The notes below the pieces were generated by a model that was not told the DNA's origin, did no database searches, and saw only the letters and a program-made list of their open reading frames with translations. From JAVBUZ01 sp031554725 (GTDB lineage Bacteria; Bacillota; Clostridia; Lachnospirales; Lachnospiraceae): a DNA stretch of 22,555 nt. Position 1 is the stretch's first letter. Each line of letters starts with the position of its first letter. The translations under genes and the position numbers were made by a program. Location: assembly GCA_031554725.1 (NCBI GenBank), contig JAVBUZ010000239.1:1-22555 (forward strand), read 5' to 3'. Positions 13,697-21,453 of this stretch are shown piece by piece.

Positions 13697-14500
13697 CTAT
13701 TCGCTGGGTACTGTAATAAGTACTCGCCCATATTTAGCAAAGCGCGTATTCTGGCGGTGTCCATATTCTGCAGTACCATCCACAATGGACCCGGCACACA
13801 AGATATATTCATCAAGGTAACTTTTGTCAATTGGCTTTTTATGGTGTCCTGGCCAAATTTCATCAAAACTCTCAGACAAATCCCGTAGTCGTTTTACTGA
13901 TGCAAGATAGACCTCTGGCGTGGATGCCTTATCCATGTGTAGTAAAATTCCCCAGTCGCATATGGTGTCACCGCTAAAAAGGCGACGGTTTTCACGATCT
14001 AGGACGCACAAGGAGCCTTGAGTATGTCCTGGTGTGGTAATTACCTCCAACTGCCGACCACCAAGATCAAAAATATGCCCGTCCTGAATAAACTCATAAA
14101 CACCTTCCGCAGTGGTATCACGCAAAATTGCCTCAAACTCACGTTTTAATAGAAAACGCACTGCACCAGGCATGGAATCATTCAACATGCCTTTCAGATA
14201 AGAGGGTGTTGTTTGCAGTGAAAGTAATTCCCTGTCATCCTCAGCCAGATATATTTTCGTAAAAAGACGGTTACCACCAATATGGTCTAAGTGGGCATGG
14301 GTACATAATACCTCGATTGGCTTGTCGGTTAGGCTCTTTACTGCTTCGGCAAACCCTGGCAGCGCCATACAAGTATCAATTAGCAACGCCTTATCCTTTC
14401 CGACAATCAGATAAGCACTGGCCTCGCTGGTCAGCAAATGCTGTTCAATTAGCCATGTATCAGCACCGATTTGTTTTGTAATATGCTTAACTTTTTTCAT
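13697..14500 (-). CDS. Metallo-beta-lactamase-fold hydrolase
   Basis: A 267-residue di-metal hydrolase without a signal peptide. The core motif THAHLDHIGG gives H68, H70, D72 and H73. Later ligands are the histidine of TTPGHTQGSL, the aspartate of LFSGDTICDWG and the histidines of WPGHHKKPID, so the full metal site is present. The AEDDREL and FSGDTI patterns fit the broad glyoxalase II/lactonase group. The substrate may be a thioester, lactone or ester. Within this operon a sugar lactone or acyl ester is an inference only. It starts 11 bp after the ChbG-like gene and ends 15 bp before GH65, with an AGGAGG site 8 bases before its ATG. Confidence 0.85.
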   Translation of the reverse strand: MKKVKHITKQIGADTWLIEQHLLTSEASAYLIVGKDKALLIDTCMALPGFAEAVKSLTDKPIEVLCTHAHLDHIGGNRLFTKIYLAEDDRELLSLQTTPSYLKGMLNDSMPGAVRFLLKREFEAILRDTTAEGVYEFIQDGHIFDLGGRQLEVITTPGHTQGSLCVLDRENRRLFSGDTICDWGILLHMDKASTPEVYLASVKRLRDLSESFDEIWPGHHKKPIDKSYLDEYILCAGSIVDGTAEYGHRQNTRFAKYGRVLITVPSE

Positions 14501-14511
14501 CCCGTTTCCTC

Positions 14512-15321
14512 CTAAGATTGATTATTCAATAAACGTTTCACATCCTCCATTGTCAGACGCTTTGGCAAAGGCTCTGCCTCATCATAGCGCAAGGTCTGCA
14601 CGCCGAAAGCCAGACGCGCTGTTGGTGCAAGTAGCGGGTTTCCTAGGAGCTTTGCCTCTGCCCCACGTCCCTGTGCCACTTCGGCTCCGCTATATTGCGC
14701 ATTACCAGTACACAGCATCTCTTCTCCATATATAGCAGGGTGTGCCACATAAAAATACTGACCGGAAGGTAGTTTGCGCAAAAAGCTCGCTATGTTTTTG
14801 CCCATACTCGCAAAGTCTGGCGGTATCTGGTAAAAATACATGTGGTCAAGTAAGCCCTTGCTTTTTGCAAAAGCCGCCATTGCCTCATCTAGACCCGGAA
14901 TATGTGCCTCAAAAAACATATGTGAATCCATGTAACGCACGTCAAAGCCTAGGCGCGTAAGCTTATCTAGTTGAGCCGAAAGCTCCGCTATTGCTGTCTC
15001 TACGCTTGGCTTGGATGTATCAAATAAGCTGGGATCTGCCAAAAAATTTCCGTTATTATCCACAAGCCCACTACATTGTTCAGCGGGTAAAACTGGTTTC
15101 CACTTTACCTTGTCCCACTCCGCATTAAGGGTGCCATGCAGGCCAAAACACATCTTTTTACTGCCTGCAAACATACAAGCCGCCTCTTCGATAAACCCTC
15201 CCGGTGCCATCAAAGAAACATTTTTAATGAAGCCTGCTTTAATCGCTTTGGCAATGGCGAGATTGGCTGCGTGGGAAGAACCTGCATCATCCGCACGGGC
15301 AATCAAACGAATATTTTTCAT
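14512..15321 (-). CDS. ChbG/YdjC-family carbohydrate deacetylase
   Basis: A 269-residue enzyme of the YdjC fold, whose characterised members remove N-acetyl groups from chito-oligosaccharides. I chose the ATG at 15321 (MKNIRLIARADDAG) because GGGAGGAATT lies directly before it. The frame extends 77 codons further into the symporter gene, but that part is not real. The metal site is visible: D12 in ARADDAG, H62 in GLHGTLN and H134 in MDSHMFF. The late histidine in FYVAHPA is also conserved. The protein is cytosolic. Genome context (symporter before, MBL-fold and GH65 after, gaps of 11-13 bp) suggests deacetylation of an imported glycoside rather than chitobiose itself, since no chitobiose-specific enzyme is present. 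Confidence 0.87.
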   Translation of the reverse strand: MKNIRLIARADDAGSSHAANLAIAKAIKAGFIKNVSLMAPGGFIEEAACMFAGSKKMCFGLHGTLNAEWDKVKWKPVLPAEQCSGLVDNNGNFLADPSLFDTSKPSVETAIAELSAQLDKLTRLGFDVRYMDSHMFFEAHIPGLDEAMAAFAKSKGLLDHMYFYQIPPDFASMGKNIASFLRKLPSGQYFYVAHPAIYGEEMLCTGNAQYSGAEVAQGRGAEAKLLGNPLLAPTARLAFGVQTLRYDEAEPLPKRLTMEDVKRLLNNQS

Positions 15322-15334
15322 AATTCCTCCCATC

Positions 15335-16705
15335 TTAGTCTTTAAATGTACTACCCAGAAGCTTCTGGGCTTCTTCTTTTGTGATTTCACCAGAATTTGC
15401 GGCTGCCATAATCTGCACACTCTTATCCCGCAGCTTATATTTTGCAAAAATTGGTAAAGAGAGAAATCCCCCCACAACAGGGGAGAGAATATATAGCACC
15501 CAGATAGCATCCAATGCTGACTGAGGCTGGGTAACTCCACTACCTTCTGCAAAGCCGAATGCCGCTAAGATAAACATAGCAATGGCAGCAGGCAAGGCAT
15601 TCATAAACTTAAATACAAAGGTCTGGATAGAATAAGCTGTGCCTTGAAGACGTTTGCCAGTTTTGTACTCGCCATATTCTACAAAGTCACCTGTAAATTG
15701 TAGCTGTAAGACCATCTGAAAACCAAAGAAAAGACCGCGTATCAGCATCAGAATATTGAACAGCGCCATATTTTGATAACCCACAAAATAGATAATGACA
15801 TTCATTACATTGTGCCCAATAATACCAAACATCAGTAAATGGAACTTATCAAAGCGCTTGGTAAACATCGGCATCAGCATGGCTATCACAAGGGCAGGTA
15901 ATACCATAAAAAGAGTCAGACTGGTAACCATTCCCATATCGCCAAGACAATGGATAGCAAAGTAGGCAATAACAGTGTTAGTCATGCTGGTCACGCTGAG
16001 TAACATAATTCCGGCAAAACCAATCCCCAAATACTTATTTTCTTTGACATATTGAATCATCGCGCGGATGGTAACTTCTTCTGTATCCTTATTAATATAG
16101 CGTTCCTTGGCAAAACGGCTCATAAAGAACATCAAAATAGCTGAAACTACAGCAATTCCTACAGCAGTAGGGAAAGCCCCAATGATTGGATAAACCTGTG
16201 GCACAACAACTGAAATAAGAATAATCGTCAGCGTCGAGAGCACAGTGTTGCGGGACATAATGTTAATACGTTCATGGACCTGATCGGTAACTGCCGAAGT
16301 CATGGCAAAAATTGGTACATCGCACATTGTATAAGCCACATCATATAGCAGATAGGCTATAAATGCCCAAAGGAACTTCATTTCCATCGACAGGCTATTA
16401 GGAATTGCAAAAAGTAATAGAATAACTAACGGCAACATAACATTTGCAGCGCGTAGCCACGGTAGAAATTTTCCACTGCCGAGGGAGGTTTTATCTACAA
16501 TTGCTCCGAAAATAGGATCATTAATAGCATCCCAAATACGGGCAACCAGAAAGAGAACACCAACAAGAGCTGCGGTAATACCGATATCAGTTAAAAAAAC
16601 CTGAAAGAATGAACCCATAAAGGTGTTAATAATTGCCTGCCCCGCCATAAACAGTGCAAAGCCCCACCGTTCAATGCCACTTGTACGAAAGATCTGTTTC
16701 TCCAT
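15335..16705 (-). CDS. GPH-family sugar:cation symporter
   Basis: A 456-residue, 12-segment membrane transporter of the glycoside-pentoside-hexuronide family, related to MelB, XylP and UidB. The diagnostic loop between helices 2 and 3 is present: RIWDAINDPIFGAIVDKTSLGSGKFLPWLR (about 51-80), with the conserved aspartates of the cation/sugar site. A second family segment is LIRGLFFGFQMVLQLQFTGDFVEYGEYKTGKR. The C-terminus ends in a charged cytosolic tail. It has a GGGAGG site and starts 12 bp after the esterase gene. It should bring the operon's glycoside into the cell unphosphorylated, which fits the phosphorylase that follows. Confidence 0.9.
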   Translation of the reverse strand: MEKQIFRTSGIERWGFALFMAGQAIINTFMGSFFQVFLTDIGITAALVGVLFLVARIWDAINDPIFGAIVDKTSLGSGKFLPWLRAANVMLPLVILLLFAIPNSLSMEMKFLWAFIAYLLYDVAYTMCDVPIFAMTSAVTDQVHERINIMSRNTVLSTLTIILISVVVPQVYPIIGAFPTAVGIAVVSAILMFFMSRFAKERYINKDTEEVTIRAMIQYVKENKYLGIGFAGIMLLSVTSMTNTVIAYFAIHCLGDMGMVTSLTLFMVLPALVIAMLMPMFTKRFDKFHLLMFGIIGHNVMNVIIYFVGYQNMALFNILMLIRGLFFGFQMVLQLQFTGDFVEYGEYKTGKRLQGTAYSIQTFVFKFMNALPAAIAMFILAAFGFAEGSGVTQPQSALDAIWVLYILSPVVGGFLSLPIFAKYKLRDKSVQIMAAANSGEITKEEAQKLLGSTFKD

Positions 16706-16717
16706 ATTTTCCTCCCA

Positions 16718-17611
16718 TTATGATTGTCGTTTGAAAAATTCAAGGATCGGTAGTATGCTTTGAGGCTCGAGATAATGTGGTCCTGCTCCTGCATGTGGAG
16801 CGCCGTCAAGTAACTCCAGCACAAGGTTGTCTTGGGTTGCATTTTCAGCTTTGGACAACAAATCATAGAAGCGGCTAACATGATGATAATCAATTGCCGG
16901 ATCCCCAGTTCCTGTTTGCAGATAGAAAGCTGGAATAGTATTTTGAATATAACTCTCCGCACTCGCCGACTTCATCTCCTGAATCTTCTTTGATGGGCTA
17001 CCACCAAAAACAGAACGGAACATATACCACGCCAGTAGACGCATCATAAATGGATTGTATAAATGACCACGTTCCTCCCATATCCAGTCAAAGCTGAGAA
17101 GTGGGCATAGTGCAGCAACAGCACGCACCGCATATGGTGCTTTTTCATTGTGACCCTTTAAGCCAACAATTGATACGAGATTACCACCTGCTGATGTACC
17201 ATAGAGATACAGTCGGTCAGCATCCAGATTCCACTGGGCAGCATGTGCTTTAATATGGAGAATTGCAGCAATCAGATCATCTATTTGATCCCCATGTCTT
17301 ACCTTGGGAGCCAGTCTATAATTGACTGATATCATGGCAAACCCTTCCTGTAAGGCAAAGAAACCGGGGTACATGTGCCAGTCCCGCTTATCCATGTGGC
17401 TAAAGCCACCGCCGTGAACAATGATTACAACCGGAAGTGGCGCACCAGACTCTTTTTCAGGGTAATATAAATCGTACCGCTGTAGCGGGTCTTCGCCATA
17501 GGCAATATCAAGTTGCTTTTTTTGAATCCAATCGATTTTGGGTACGGGAATCTTAGGACCCATATCAATCCATTCAGGAACAAATTTGGTTTTACGAATA
17601 GGTGGTGCCAT
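16718..17611 (-). CDS. Alpha/beta-hydrolase esterase (HSL/type IV group)
   Basis: A 297-residue cytosolic hydrolase. The oxyanion motif HGGG (66-69) and nucleophile motif GTSAGG with S140 are those of the hormone-sensitive-lipase group. The acid is probably D237 in GTGDPAID and the histidine H273 in DGAPHAGAG. NYRLAP (97-102) is another group mark. It would remove acetyl, feruloyl or similar esters. It is the first gene of the five-gene operon, with AGAGGAGG before the ATG, and lies 147 bp downstream of the AraC gene and its terminator. Its start is well supported, since the PPIRKTKFVPEWI leader precedes the usual lid region. Confidence 0.87.
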   Translation of the reverse strand: MAPPIRKTKFVPEWIDMGPKIPVPKIDWIQKKQLDIAYGEDPLQRYDLYYPEKESGAPLPVVIIVHGGGFSHMDKRDWHMYPGFFALQEGFAMISVNYRLAPKVRHGDQIDDLIAAILHIKAHAAQWNLDADRLYLYGTSAGGNLVSIVGLKGHNEKAPYAVRAVAALCPLLSFDWIWEERGHLYNPFMMRLLAWYMFRSVFGGSPSKKIQEMKSASAESYIQNTIPAFYLQTGTGDPAIDYHHVSRFYDLLSKAENATQDNLVLELLDGAPHAGAGPHYLEPQSILPILEFFKRQS

Positions 17612-17665
17612 CTTGTTTCCTCCTCTTATCTAAAATTATTTTTCGCATCTATGTCTTATGATGTC

Positions 17666-17671
17666 AGTATA
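17666..17671 (-). promoter_or_regulatory. Possible -10 box of the five-gene sugar operon
   Basis: TATACT on the minus strand lies about 55 bp before the esterase start, in a 112-bp AT-rich interval after the AraC terminator. No matching -35 is present 17 bp upstream, which would suit an activator-dependent promoter served by the neighbouring AraC protein. The evidence is weak. Confidence 0.3.
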
Positions 17672-17723
17672 CGTAAAATAAAGATTATTGTATTCTAAAA
17701 TTTTAACATCAATTACAAAATTT

Positions 17724-17752
17724 TAGGCTGCACTAATTTTCAGCGCAGCCTA
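17724..17752 (-). terminator. Terminator of the AraC gene
   Basis: TAGGCTGC (17724-17731) pairs with GCAGCCTA (17745-17752), starting 6 bp past the AraC stop. On the minus strand the hairpin is followed by AAATTTTG. It separates the regulator from the operon it probably controls. Confidence 0.7.
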
Positions 17753-17758
17753 CAAAAA

Positions 17759-18523
17759 TTACATATTTTTTTGTGCATTTTTACTAAATTTCATATGTCC
17801 AGCACGCATTTCTCCAGGAGTAATACCAATACATTTATGGAAAATGGTAATATAGTAGCCCTGACTTGAAAAACCATACATGGCAGCAATTTCAGCAATT
17901 GAGTGGGGCGTATTACGTACAAACCAGATGGATTCTTCCACTTTGCAAAGGTTAATATAGTCGGTGATATTTTTACTGGTCTCCTGCTTAAACTTCTTGC
18001 TAAGATATGCTGGATGCAATCCAACATGTGTGGCAACATCTCGCAGAGATATTTTGTCCCCCAGCCGCGTGTGGATATAATCGATAGCTTCAATAACGGG
18101 AGAGGAAAATTTACAGCGGAACTTATTATCCACTAGGGCAATGAATTGCAGTAATGCTTCCTGCTCATAAGCAAGTACCTCCTTAATGCTCCCCAACTCT
18201 TCAATATGAAGGATTGCCGCATCACTTAGGGCAAAGGCTTCATCCGCTCCAATGCCCGCCCGAATGGCGGCCCGCGCTAAAAAAGCGCACGAACAGATAA
18301 CTGAGTTCTTGGCAGAGCGCAGGGGTTCCTTTGCTAGCACCGCTTTTGAGCCATGACGATTGATTTCACTTAACATCTCAACCGCAAGCGTCCGATTTCC
18401 CTGAATGACAGCATCAACCAGTCGCTCTTCTAAGCTATATGGTGTATGGTGGAACATTGCATTTCGGTCATAATATAAGCTTTGGTAGTATTGCTGTGGT
18501 TTATCTTCCATAAAAGATGCCAT
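17759..18523 (-). CDS. AraC-family transcriptional regulator
   Basis: A 254-residue regulator. The C-terminal about 100 residues hold the two helix-turn-helix motifs of the AraC/XylS family: ISLRDVATHVGLHPAYLSKK and SIAEIAAMYGFSSQGYYITI, ending FHKCIGITPGEMRAGH. The N-terminal about 145 residues are helical rather than cupin-like (AFALSDAAILHIEELGSIKE and similar). This matches AraC proteins with a YesN/YSIRK-type helical sensor that may bind another protein or an unknown ligand. It lies directly upstream of the five-gene sugar operon on the same strand with its own promoter and terminator, so it is the likely activator. The ribosome binding site (AAAGGAC) is about 13 bases from the ATG, longer than ideal; no alternative start in frame is better. 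Confidence 0.85.
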   Translation of the reverse strand: MASFMEDKPQQYYQSLYYDRNAMFHHTPYSLEERLVDAVIQGNRTLAVEMLSEINRHGSKAVLAKEPLRSAKNSVICSCAFLARAAIRAGIGADEAFALSDAAILHIEELGSIKEVLAYEQEALLQFIALVDNKFRCKFSSPVIEAIDYIHTRLGDKISLRDVATHVGLHPAYLSKKFKQETSKNITDYINLCKVEESIWFVRNTPHSIAEIAAMYGFSSQGYYITIFHKCIGITPGEMRAGHMKFSKNAQKNM

Positions 18524-18566
18524 ATAGCGTTCGCTGTCCTTTCCTCATTCGTTGTCTCTAATAACT

Positions 18567-18596
18567 ATGATACCATATTCCACCACATCTAGCCAA
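18567..18596 (-). promoter_or_regulatory. Promoter of the AraC regulator of the sugar operon
   Basis: On the minus strand, TTGGCT (18596-18591), an 18-bp spacer and an extended -10, TGGTATCAT with the hexamer at 18572-18567. It starts about 15 bp after the stop of the PLP-lyase gene. Confidence 0.5.
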
Positions 18597-18611
18597 AAAT
18601 TATTCGTCGTT

Positions 18612-20060
18612 TTATAAGCTGTCTCCGAAATCTTCCTTAAATCTTTCTATTAATTTCTCTTGCCAATCCCCGATTGGCAAGAGCTTTCCAAAAAAGAAAC
18701 GAAGTTGCTTTGGCTCCTCCACAAATTTAAGTCCACCAATGAACTCTCTATTTTCATATAACCATGTAATTCGATCAACCGCATACTTAATTTGAGATAG
18801 GGTAAATACACGTCTAGGCAATGCCAATCGAAGTAGCTCCATTTTGGCAAATACTTCTTCTCCATTTTCATCCCGATCCTCGGAAAGAGTACCTCTTTCT
18901 GTTCCTCTAATTCCGGCTACCAAATATAACGCGCAGGCAACTGCCGCCGCAGGATATTGTTCTGGCGGAATATTGGGTAAAAAACGTTTGCAGTCAATAT
19001 GCACTCCCAATCCCCCCGCAGGTGTTACCATTGGCACTCCATTTTCCACTAATAGCCTTGTCATTTCTTCAATAAAGATAGGGCCTTGTGAAATCATTTC
19101 CGTATCAAGAGTCTCTTCTAACCCTACTGTCATAGCTTCAATTTCTCTTACCGACACACCGCCATAAGTCGAAAACCCTTCATACAAAGGAATTAAATCT
19201 CTTATTTTGATAAAGTCTTCCTGGTTTCTAAAGCAAATTCCACCACCTCTGGCGCAGGTAAGCTTTCTAGCGGAAAAATAAATAATATCAAAGCATTTGC
19301 TTATTTCTGCTATGATGTCTTTTATTTCCATATTTTTGCATTGCTCTTCTCTGGTTTTCATAAAGTGAAGATTATCAGCAAGGAGGCTGGCATCTAATAT
19401 AGTCTTGATATTTTTTTCTTTGCATATGCTTGTTACCGTTCTTATATTATCCAAGGATATCGGTTGACCACCAATAAGATTGGTTCCTGCTTCCATTCGC
19501 AGAAATGCAATTTTTTCTACTCCAACCGCATCAATAGCTTGATTCAGCTTTTGGATATCCATATTTCCTTTAAAGGGAAGGTCACTGTCTGCCTTTAATC
19601 CATCTTCATGAACTAACTCCTCTACTTTTCCACCTGCCTTTTCAATTAAGGCTCTGGTGGTTGTAAAATGATAATTTACTAAAACAGTAGTTTCTGGCTG
19701 AACAAACACCCTACTTAGTAAATGCTCACAAGCTCGTCCTTGATGTGCTGGAATAAAATATTCCATGCCAAAGACTTCTCTGATTTTTTCTTCTAGCTTA
19801 TAAAAAGAAGCACTTCCTGCATAGGCATCGTCGGCTGTCATCATTGCGGCAAGCTGTTTGTCACTCATTGCATTTACGCCACTGTCAGTCAGCATGTCCA
19901 AAAACACGTCTTCATTTTTTAGTAGATGTGCATTGTTTCCTGCTTCCTTATTCCTAAGAATTCTTTCCTCTAAGGGAACTAAATTAATCCTTTGTACAAT
20001 TCTCACCTTATGCATTTCTAGCGGAACTGCTTGTGTTTTTATAAATTTTATGTTTGCCAT
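18612..20060 (-). CDS. Tryptophanase/tyrosine phenol-lyase family PLP enzyme, divergent
   Basis: A 482-residue fold-type I beta-eliminating lyase. The family frame is clear: LTDSGVNAMSDKQ (57-69), DDAYAGSASFY (77-87), PAHQGRACE (104-112), GGQPISL (197-203), D223 in ILDAS for the PLP nitrogen, and K266 in FSARKLTC as the PLP-binding lysine. At the three positions that separate the two known enzymes it follows tyrosine phenol-lyase: T133 (TPL T124), R389 (R381) and F455 (F448), where tryptophanase has Asp, Ile/Val-type and His. However, other positions constant in both enzymes differ: Leu226 for R217 near the cofactor phenolate, R265 for K256, D78 for the cation ligand E69, and L267 for D258. 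It may therefore act on a different amino acid. Numbering of relatives is from memory. The start follows a GAAGG site. Confidence 0.85.
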   Translation of the reverse strand: MANIKFIKTQAVPLEMHKVRIVQRINLVPLEERILRNKEAGNNAHLLKNEDVFLDMLTDSGVNAMSDKQLAAMMTADDAYAGSASFYKLEEKIREVFGMEYFIPAHQGRACEHLLSRVFVQPETTVLVNYHFTTTRALIEKAGGKVEELVHEDGLKADSDLPFKGNMDIQKLNQAIDAVGVEKIAFLRMEAGTNLIGGQPISLDNIRTVTSICKEKNIKTILDASLLADNLHFMKTREEQCKNMEIKDIIAEISKCFDIIYFSARKLTCARGGGICFRNQEDFIKIRDLIPLYEGFSTYGGVSVREIEAMTVGLEETLDTEMISQGPIFIEEMTRLLVENGVPMVTPAGGLGVHIDCKRFLPNIPPEQYPAAAVACALYLVAGIRGTERGTLSEDRDENGEEVFAKMELLRLALPRRVFTLSQIKYAVDRITWLYENREFIGGLKFVEEPKQLRFFFGKLLPIGDWQEKLIERFKEDFGDSL

Positions 20061-20143
20061 CTGTTACCTTCTTTCCTTTAACAGTTTTTATCTCTTTCAT
20101 ATTATTTCCAATGTCACCAGTTTTATCCTCTATCAAAATAAAG

Positions 20144-20185
20144 AACAGACCGTAGAATGGTCATAAAACCATCTTAAGGTCTGTT
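20144..20185 (-). terminator. Terminator of the methyltransferase gene
   Basis: AACAGACC (20144-20151) pairs with GGTCTGTT (20178-20185), with an inner ATGGT/ACCAT stem (20157-20172). It starts 10 bp after the methyltransferase stop and is followed on the minus strand by CTTTATTTT. It separates this gene from the PLP lyase. Confidence 0.75.
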
Positions 20186-20195
20186 TATTTACTAG

Positions 20196-20924
20196 CTATA
20201 CAATTTTAGTTGCTCTGGTTAAGAAATGTAATTCCGTTATGTCTTCCAGCTGGCATTCTATATAACCATTGATAACAAATCCATTTTCAATTTGTCCACC
20301 AATATAATCTTCCATAGTGTGTCCATATTCTATCCAATCACTATTATTATCAAAATCAGATGAACAATATGGCATTCTATTTACAGCCTTATAATACCCT
20401 CCATTTTCATCGTCAATAAAATCACATAAATAATTTATTGGATTGGGTGCCATCATTATGAATATTCCACCTTTATTCAAGATACGATAGCATTCTTTAA
20501 ATACTGGTTTTACATTTGGAACATACATTAATGAAGTAGGATTTAATATATAATCAAAACTACTATCAGAAAAACGTGACAAATCACACATATTGCCCTT
20601 TTCAATTGTAATACTTAATTGTTCCTTTTCTGCCATTTTTCTATCTTTATCTAACATCTTTTCAGAAAGGTCTAAAACAGTTACTTCTGCTCCCGCGCAA
20701 GCAAGCAAAGGTGCTTGTAAGCCCCCTGCTCCCGCTAGGCATAAAATCTTTTTTCCTTTGATATCCTTTAACCAATCCGCCGGTATTTCTCTATCAAAAA
20801 ACTTTATTGTTAACTTTCCCTCTTTAGCCCTTTGCATTTCCTCAGGTGTTGCACAGGCAGACCAATACACATTATTTTCTACAAGTTCATCTATATTTTT
20901 TTCTACTTGTTCATATACATTCAA
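20196..20924 (-). CDS. Class I SAM-dependent methyltransferase
   Basis: A 242-residue methyltransferase of the Rossmann-fold Methyltransf_11 type. I chose a TTG start at 20924 because AAGGAGG lies 9 bases before it. The in-frame ATG at 20951 would place that ribosome binding site inside the gene. SAM-binding motif I is ILCLAGAGGLQAPLLA (60-75), with the acidic end of beta-2 in VTVLDLSEKML (81-91) and motif II around NMCDLSRF. DYILNPTSLMYVPNVKPVF and YRILNKGGIFIM complete the core. The C-terminal part (EYGHTMEDYIGGQIENGF) is typical of small-molecule methyltransferases. Substrate is unknown. A terminator separates it from the PLP lyase downstream, so shared function is not established. Confidence 0.85.
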   Translation of the reverse strand: MNVYEQVEKNIDELVENNVYWSACATPEEMQRAKEGKLTIKFFDREIPADWLKDIKGKKILCLAGAGGLQAPLLACAGAEVTVLDLSEKMLDKDRKMAEKEQLSITIEKGNMCDLSRFSDSSFDYILNPTSLMYVPNVKPVFKECYRILNKGGIFIMMAPNPINYLCDFIDDENGGYYKAVNRMPYCSSDFDNNSDWIEYGHTMEDYIGGQIENGFVINGYIECQLEDITELHFLTRATKIV

Positions 20925-21040
20925 CGTTACAAACCTCCTTGTATAATACAATTTTCGTTTTCCTATTTTATCTCTCTTTGTTCCACTTCAATTTTCTCCA
21001 TTAATTCCAAACATCTTTTTCTCATAAAGCCCGAAGAATA

Positions 21041-21069
21041 TTGTCCTGTACACCGTGTACTAATATACT
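21041..21069 (+). promoter_or_regulatory. Promoter with palindromic operator in the spacer
   Basis: TTGTCC (21041-21046) and TATACT (21064-21069) are 17 bp apart on the plus strand. The spacer contains the perfect palindrome GTACAC-C-GTGTAC (21048-21060). A regulator bound there would sit directly between the -35 and -10. It reads towards the broken phospholipase-like gene at 21150. The regulator is not identified. Confidence 0.5.
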
Positions 21070-21149
21070 AAATTTGCTTGGTTCAAACTGTAATAGATTC
21101 CGCATTAATTGCTATGCTGGATACCGTAGCGATACTTTAACTAAATTTT

Positions 21150-21404
21150 ATGCCCAGTTCTATGATACATCTACTTATTGCAAACAAAGTAAAATCTGAC
21201 GGCAGTGCATTGTTTTATATTGGCAATATTGCTCCCGACGCGGTTGTTGATTGGCATGATAAAGATATTACCCATTTTCGTAATTTGGACAACAGAGAAC
21301 CTGCACTTGTATCACTTGCGAGTAGCTATGCTTTTCATCATACTGAGTGGGTAAAACAGATTGCAAATGAATTTTGCGAATGGCGGAATAAAATATTAAA
21401 TTGA
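21150..21404 (+). pseudogene. Internally deleted remnant of a zinc-dependent phospholipase-C-like protein
   Basis: The frame gives 84 residues starting MPSSMIHLLIANKV, then ALFYIGNIAPDAVVDWHDKD and ITHFRNLDNREPAL, which I recognise as the start of a family of about 200-residue metal-dependent hydrolases resembling phospholipase C. Full members continue through a helical region with further His/Asp ligands. Here LVSLA jumps straight to SSYAFHHTEWVKQ, a segment from the middle of such proteins, and then to IANEFCEWRN, near the end. Two in-frame deletions totalling roughly 110 residues are the simplest reading. Several metal ligands would be lost, so activity is unlikely. There is no good ribosome binding site. 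The family match is from memory and moderately sure. Confidence 0.6.
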
Positions 21405-21453
21405 ATCATTATATAAATTCCTCTTAATTACATTTTTCCTGACTATCTCCAGT

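Noticed and set aside
15322..15552. 77-residue N-terminal extension of the ChbG-like protein
   Set aside because: It lies entirely within the symporter gene in another frame, while a strong ribosome binding site precedes the ATG at 15321.
20045..20110. Leader peptide controlling the PLP lyase, as TnaC does for tryptophanase
   Set aside because: An ATG about 50 bp upstream opens a frame (MKEIKTVKGKKVTDG) that runs out of frame into the gene. It has no Trp or visible ribosome binding site and does not end before the gene.
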